Source: Cercis canadensis
Lineage: Eukaryota > Streptophyta > Magnoliopsida > Fabales > Fabaceae
DNA: 64,000 bases
NCBI GenBank assembly: GCA_003255065.1
Contig: QAOA01002234.1
Location: 1-64,000, forward strand
Direction of reading: 5' to 3'
Positions 60,420-64,000 of this stretch are shown piece by piece. The notes under the pieces were generated by a model. That model saw nothing but the letters and a program-made list of their open reading frames with translations, did not search any database and was not told the origin of the DNA. Positions within the stretch are counted from its first letter, which is position 1, and every line of letters begins with the position of its first letter. The position numbers and the translations under genes were made by a program.

Positions 60420-61190
60420 TTTCTCCTTTAGCATCTATCTCGCCATTTCCATAACAGTTCTATTCTTTAGTTCTGAAACTCTGTTATGCTCTAATGCATA
60501 TCCAACGATTAGTTGTTGTTCAACTCCTTCATTTTCACAGAATTTCTCAAATTCTTTTGAAGTGTATTCTTTGCCAGGATCACTCCTTAATGTCTTGATG
60601 CGACGGCCGCTTTGAATCTCAACTAGTTGCTTGAATTTCTTGAAAATTTTGAGGACTTCAAATTTTTCACACATAAAATAAACTCATGTCGTTCTAGTAT
60701 AATCATCAATGAAAAGAATGAAGTACCTATTTTGGGTGAGAGATGGTGTCCTCATCGATCCACATATATCTGTGTGAATGAGCTGCAGTGTAGCTTTGGC
60801 TCTCCATGATTGTTCAGAAGGAAAGGATTGTTAGTGTTGCTTGCCAAGCATACAACCTTCACAAACTCCTTTAGTGCCTTTGATGCTAGGCAAGTCTCTC
60901 ATCATATTTTTCTGATGAAGAATGCTCAGACCATGATAGTTGAAATGACCAAATCTCCGATGCCAAAGCTATGAATCATCAATTTAAGCGTTCATGGCGG
61001 TATTGTATCTTCATCGAATAGGAAAGTCATGACATTCTCTCATTTTTATTTTGGCTATGATAATATTTATGTCTTTCTTGTCATAGATGATACATGTATC
61101 TCCCTCAAAGTGTATTGCATATCCACATTGTATCATTTGCCCAACATTGAGGAGATTTTGTGCTAAGTTAGGAACTAGTAGTACATCATG
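60420..61190 (-). pseudogene. Copia integrase remnant
   Basis: Seen on the minus strand: the GAG-pre-integrase region with HHCC-like residues (LWHxRFGHFN wording, about 60920-60990), YFILFIDDYTRTT (first catalytic Asp), a TGA at the tryptophan, then FKKFKQLVEIQSGRRIKTLR, SDPGKEYTSKEFEKFCENEG (second catalytic Asp) and VSELKNRTVMEMAR (the N-K-N region where the glutamate of DDE stands in this family). Broken by stops, so inactive. Confidence 0.8.
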
Positions 61191-61196
61191 AATATA

Positions 61197-61572
61197 TCAC
61201 GTACCTTTTGTTGTCTCCACAGCAATTGTTCCTTTGCTTGTCACCTCAAGGAATTCATCATTCCCCAATCTGACTTTTGATTGGAAATTCGTATCTAATT
61301 TGGAGAAGATGTCCTTGTATGGTGACATGTGTTTGCTACAATCGCTATCTAGGAACCACGTGCCATGTGTCTTCTTGGACGAGCCTTGACTAAGGAAGAA
61401 CAAATTCTCATTCTTCTCACTACATAGTTGGCATGATGAGTGCCTTTGATGCGGCAATCTTTCTCCATGTGCCCAAATTTTTTACATTTGTTGCACGATG
61501 GCTTGCGTCGGAACCAATAATCTTTTTCTTGATGACTCATCTTTTTACAAATTCCACATGGAGGATATGTAG
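61197..61572 (-). pseudogene. Copia zinc knuckles and protease
   Basis: Two CCHC-type knuckles (CGICKKMSHQEKDYW and CNKCKKFGHMEKDC; the first has lost its last cysteine) followed by the protease WFLDSDCSKHMSPYKDIF. The family has D-S-G at the active site; here it is D-S-D, so the protease would be inactive. A frame change lies between the knuckles and the protease. Confidence 0.85.
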
Positions 61573-63646
61573 TGTTGATACCCAATTTTGTCCTGGTTAA
61601 CTTATAAAGAACAAATACAAAAAATAAAGTGTTTGAAATACTTACTATTATAATAACTTAAAGAATAAAAAAATACANTTAAAGAATAAAAAATACAAAA
61701 AAATTATTATTATTATTAAAAGAACAATAATAAATAAATAACAAAGAAGAAATGAGTGCTCTGTGAGGCCACACGCAAGGCAGCAACCCGGCTACTGTTC
61801 ATCACTCCAGCCACTCCTCCTACCATGCCTCTTGCAGCTTGAAAACAGGAAATAGGAAAATCATCAGTATAACTTGCACAATTCATCAGCTATAAATAGA
61901 GGTAGGCAATGAACGAAAAACGGGTCGAAGACAGAGACGGACCAGAGGAGGGGGAACCAATTTCATCAGTTCAGGTATCAACACTATTTCATTTTTTATG
62001 CCAAATTTTCTATTTCTTTGCACTAAACCAAGAGTATCCATCTTATATATATATAAAGAAAATAGAGGAATCAGAGACACAAAAGGAGAGAACCAATTTC
62101 CCTTTGCATAATCAAATTAATCCAGTACCCGTCTTCTTCCCTTTAGAGAGAGACTTTTTAGTGTGAGAAACTTTTAGAGAGAGAAGCATTTTTTTGAGAG
62201 AGGTATAAAGAAATTTAAAGAAATAGAGAGTGAAATTTCTTACCTTCGCCACTGATGGTTGAGAAATAGAGCTGAGTTCATGAGATTTCTATATTTTCTC
62301 CACCCTCTGCCTCTTGTTTCTCTTCCATCGCTGCTCCCCGTTCTCTGCTCCCCTCCTCTGTTCTTGTTTCTTTCTTTTTCCCTTTCCTATTTGCATATTT
62401 GACTTTTCAATGCATTAATATCTTTTTTCCTTTTTGTTTTTACTTTTTTATTTGTTTTCACTTATGGTGTCAGCCGGCCATGTCTTTTTCTTACTTTCTA
62501 TTAATTATTTTTATTTTTGTTTTTTTATCCCTTTATCATTATTGGACCGGGCCCATAAAAGGGGTTGATATGCTTAATTTTCTCCATAGTTTCTTAATAT
62601 TTTACTTGTTATTGATGAGTTTGGACTTTAGTAATTTGAATAAGTTTTTTTTTTTTAGTTATTATTAGTTTATTGCTTAGCCCACTAATTTGTTACTTTA
62701 TTGTTATTTCATTTATTTTGTTAAAATATTAACTTTATTTTGTAAATAAAATCAAAATCCGACGACGGATTAAGTTAAGGAATAATTGTGTTGACAATTA
62801 TTTTTTAATGTTCCTGAGGTGAGAGATAATTTTTTTGGTTATACCAGAGGTACTGGTGTGGCCAATAAAAGTCCCAATATCATTTTTTATCTTTTTAATT
62901 AATATTTTTCTAACATTTGTTTGCTATATTATAATTCATCTCATTACATTTTATCATTGTTTAACTTATGCTGGGATAAGATTACCGACGAGGGAATAAT
63001 CAAATTTAGCCATAATGATGGCAATACTTTGATATTTCGGAGGTGAAGAGTATCACTTTAGTCTTTCTAGATGTACTAGTGGACTTAAAGATAGATCTCT
63101 GAAAAAATCTTTTACCACGAATCTCGAACTCGTTTCTTTTAACAAGCACAATAAATTGCATTTTCGCACATTTCGCAGTTATCATTTCAGTTATCAAAAT
63201 GTTAAAACATTGCTTATGACAAAATAAATTAGGAAAAGATTGTAATGACAATCGCTATCTCTACCCAATAGTCTTAAGGCATCTTTCTAGGTTTTGCCAG
63301 AGGTACTGACAAGACTTAAATAACACATTAATCTATTTTAATGACTAATTTCATTCAACAATTTTTTAGATGACATAAAATTAAATTGGTAACTGTTCCC
63401 TAGAACGGGCGTCGTAGGGTGCTAACACCTTCCCTATACGTAACCAACTCTCTTACCCAAACTCTGATAACGTAGACCAAACTTGTTTTATAGGCATCCA
63501 ATCATGCCTTAAATTGATTGGTGGCGATTCCATTAATTTTCTCTAATCATTTTTTTAATTAAAAAATTTTACAAGTTTACAATTTTACACTTATTATTCC
63601 TTTCACCGCCTTGGGTCGTCGCGCTCCCGAAAAGGACATTGCGACA
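61573..63646 (+). mobile_element. Solo LTR, 2074 bases, with TGTAG target-site duplication
   Basis: The sequence begins TGTTGATACCCAATTTTGTC and ends GAAAAGGACATTGCGACA (TG...CA), and is flanked on both sides by TGTAG (61568-61572 and 63647-63651). It splits the copia gag: leaving out the LTR and one TGTAG brings the reading frame back together (RQGNSRAT joins YPPCGICKK). No internal protein-coding region is present, so it is a recombined solo LTR. A TATA box TATAAATA is at 61891-61898, in plus orientation. The size and start wording suggest a gypsy-type (Tat/Ogre-like) parent; that is inference. It contains the N at 61678, between two copies of TTAAAGAATAAAAAATACA. Confidence 0.92.
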
Positions 63647-63651
63647 TGTAG

Positions 63652-64000
63652 CTCTACTATTACCTTGCCTCTGACTACTTTTTCTATTTTCAACTTTTTA
63701 ACATTTTCTCCTCCACGTATATTTTGATTATTTTTGGGATTCTAAGGCCTCATATTTATTTCAGTTTTGAAGGCATTTTCAACAAAAGCTTCATTACGCC
63801 TATTCAACTTTGTTTCATGGGCTCCAAGGAGTCCTACTAGTTTAGCCACTGATAGAGACGATAAATCTAGTGTCGTCTCTATAACAGCAACTATGAGGTC
63901 ATATTTTTCTGTGAGAGTGATAAGAATTTTATCTACCACCCTCTTTTTTATTATATCTTCCCCATATAATTTCATTTGATTGACTATTTCTTTAATTCTC
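63652..64000 (-). pseudogene. Copia gag (UBN2-type) C-terminal part
   Basis: The frame 63975-63742 reads MKLYGEDIIKKRVVDKILIT, LTEKYDLIVAVIETTLDLSS, LSVAKLVGLLGAHETKLNRR, the standard end of the copia gag domain. A TAG follows RP near 63742, and a frame change comes before the segment that joins the zinc knuckles across the solo LTR. The gag N-terminus continues beyond the window. Confidence 0.88.

Larger units (their letters stand above)
57954..64000 (-). mobile_element. Degenerate Ty1-copia retrotransposon, 5' end beyond window
   Basis: Minus-strand order is gag, zinc knuckles, protease, integrase, reverse transcriptase, RNase H, polypurine tract, 3' LTR, which is the copia order (integrase before RT). 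The single polyprotein is broken by several stops and frameshifts, including TGA for tryptophan in the integrase IDDYTRTT*VYF. The element is interrupted by a 2074-base solo LTR at 61573-63646. The start of gag, the primer-binding site and the 5' LTR lie to the right of the window. It inserted into the LINE at 57953. Confidence 0.92.

Overview
The window is nuclear DNA of a flowering plant, almost certainly a eudicot. It is AT-rich and gene-poor, its genes carry GT-AG introns, and it is full of LINE, Ty1-copia, SINE and MITE remains. Its protein families are typical of plants: FHY3/FAR1, ZAT-type zinc finger, restorer-like PPR, DUF4220, tau-class GST. The species cannot be named from the sequence. 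Six single N bases mark unresolved assembly junctions, and each lies in or next to a repeat.

Layout. 0-6 kb: a fragment of a LOV/PAS photoreceptor domain, several MITEs and a SINE. 6.4-8.5 kb: an intact DUF4220/DUF594 membrane protein gene (+). 9.6-10.8 kb: a two-exon gene for a 56-residue membrane protein, with a partial tandem duplication of its 3' end. 11-20.7 kb: no gene recognised, only SINE and MITE relics. 20.7-21.4 kb: a ZAT11-like C2H2 repressor gene (-). 22-26.5 kb: repeats. 26.5-27.6 kb: coding-like remnants. 27.8-38.2 kb: a restorer-of-fertility-like PPR cluster (-) with one dead and one intact copy, separated by GST and SDR gene fragments and a possible two-exon gene. 38.3-41.9 kb: LTR and MITE material and a further dead PPR fragment. 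43.3-46.6 kb: a complete FHY3 orthologue (-), in which I could place six short 3' coding exons after the large exon. 47.6-52.5 kb: a very long inverted repeat and its duplicated pieces. 53.7-55.9 kb: a possible 5' exon and an O-methyltransferase fragment. 56.7-64 kb: a nest of three retroelements, with a LINE interrupted by a copia element that is itself interrupted by a 2.07-kb solo LTR with a perfect 5-bp target-site duplication.

The intact genes act independently: light-signalling transcription (FHY3), stress-linked transcriptional repression (ZAT11-like), organelle RNA processing (PPR), and two membrane proteins of unknown function. I see no operon-like or multi-gene system. The most unusual structures are the long hairpin-forming inverted repeat upstream of FHY3, the nested retroelements, and the decaying PPR cluster.
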